A stretch of DNA of 11,894 nt, taken from CAJUOR01 sp964596105. GTDB taxonomy: Bacteria; Bacillota_I; Bacilli_A; Erysipelotrichales; Coprobacillaceae. Positions within the stretch are counted from its first letter, which is position 1; every line of letters begins with the position of its first letter. The position numbers and the translations under genes were made by a program. Below the pieces are notes generated by a model. That model was not told the DNA's origin. It made no database searches and worked only from the letters and a program-made list of their open reading frames with translations. This document shows positions 11,376-11,894 of this stretch, one piece after another. The stretch is taken from contig CAZQRT010000044.1 of assembly GCA_964596105.1 (NCBI GenBank), positions 1 to 11,894 on the forward strand, given 5' to 3'.

Positions 11376-11894
11376 TGCCCGGTCACTTCAAAACGCGCCT
11401 GGTCATTCACGCTGCCGCGCACCTGAAAGCCCCGCTCATCCATGTCGCTAGTCAACAAAAGCGTCTCTTTGGCATGGCACTCCTGGCGGAAACGGACATC
11501 CAGCGCGGCAATCTCCCGCCGCAAAAGCAAATCAGGATCCAGGGCATCCATTGCCCATTCAATATAGCGCGCGTTGTTCATGTGGCCGTTGGCATCGAGA
11601 TCGCTATAAGCGACCGTCCGTTTCATCTCAGATTTTTCAGTAAATCCGGCAGTTTCCAGCGGATCCAGCTTTAATTCCTCCAGCGAAGCGGCTGGAACCG
11701 CCATACCCATCCTTTGCGGGGAGACAATGCGCCGTTTATTCAAATCAAACATCGTCCAGGTGGAAACCGCCTGGCACACCACTTCATCTGTCGCCAGTTC
11801 ATAATAACGGGGAAAACGGACATGCGTGCCCTGCCCCGGCCAGGTTTTTAAGGTCACTACCGCGCCGTTTCCTAACGATCTTTTCATTCTTAAA
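11360..11894 (-). CDS. Acyl-ACP thioesterase, FatA/FatB-like (5' end beyond window)
   Basis: C-terminal part of a double-hotdog acyl-ACP thioesterase that releases fatty acids from acyl carrier protein. The catalytic second hotdog shows YSDLDANGHMNNARYIEW, matching the D-x-N-x-H-x-N-N-x-x-Y motif with the catalytic Asn and His, and further on RQECHAKE, where plant FatB has the E-C motif. The preceding TLKTWPGQ / RFPRYYEL / WTMFDLNKRRIV stretch is the end of the first hotdog. A Met at 11887 looks like a start, but the frame stays open to the window edge, no Shine-Dalgarno precedes it, and complete enzymes are about 240-250 residues. I therefore read it as internal, with roughly 65-70 N-terminal residues missing. 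Overlaps the SDR start by 16 bp. Confidence 0.88.
   Translation of the reverse strand, partial: LRMKRSLGNGAVVTLKTWPGQGTHVRFPRYYELATDEVVCQAVSTWTMFDLNKRRIVSPQRMGMAVPAASLEELKLDPLETAGFTEKSEMKRTVAYSDLDANGHMNNARYIEWAMDALDPDLLLRREIAALDVRFRQECHAKETLLLTSDMDERGFQVRGSVNDQARFEVTGQWAKR

Overview
The window looks like an ordinary chromosomal segment of a low-to-mid GC Gram-positive bacterium (Firmicutes/Bacillota; an Erysipelotrichia-like gut anaerobe is my guess, not proven). The reasons are: strong AAGGAGG/GAGGTGA Shine-Dalgarno sequences; consensus sigma-A promoters, several of them extended -10 (TGn) types; an HPr with both the His and the regulatory Ser site; an RlmA-type rRNA methyltransferase; and short gene clusters on both strands with T-rich intrinsic terminators. 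No transposase, integrase, phage gene, CRISPR array, tRNA or rRNA was seen.

Layout. 1-1223 (-): an M18 aminopeptidase of the ApeB/DNPEP type, cut by the window start. 1330-2007 (+): a PPP-family metallophosphatase, divergent from it. 2052-3062 (-): gap (GAPDH), sharing a bidirectional terminator with the phosphatase. 3248-4627 (+): a second M18 aminopeptidase of the other subfamily, followed by a GNAT acetyltransferase (4666-5163) and a small acidic, aromatic-rich protein of unknown function (5178-5453). 5545-7239 (-): phosphoglucomutase/phosphomannomutase. 7315-7785 (-): YbaK-type Cys-tRNA(Pro) deacylase. 7832-8101 (-): HPr (ptsH). 8199-10352 (-): an overlapping three-gene operon rlmA - RluA-type pseudouridine synthase - ispF. 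10656-11894 (-): an SDR oxidoreductase overlapping the end of a FatA-like acyl-ACP thioesterase that runs off the window.

How they fit together. gap, pgm and ptsH are the sugar-handling core (glycolysis, sugar-phosphate interconversion, PTS phosphotransfer and carbon signalling). All three carry a 14-bp element resembling a CcpA cre site in the same orientation and at nearly the same distance (40-41 bp) upstream of the -10 box. That suggests shared carbon-catabolite control, with HPr itself (as HPr-Ser46-P) the usual CcpA partner. The rlmA operon joins rRNA modification to the MEP isoprenoid pathway. The two aminopeptidases point to peptide use.

Most unusual item. Between the SDR gene and rlmA (about 10391-10475, minus strand) lies what looks like a small RNA or attenuator leader: an extended -10 promoter, two stem-loops that both display the same seven-base loop UUCCCGU on stems differing by compensatory changes, and a run of eight U directly after the second stem. 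Two pairs in the second stem are G-U wobbles only on the minus strand, which fixes the transcribed strand. A weaker candidate for a short transcript lies at 5477-5538.
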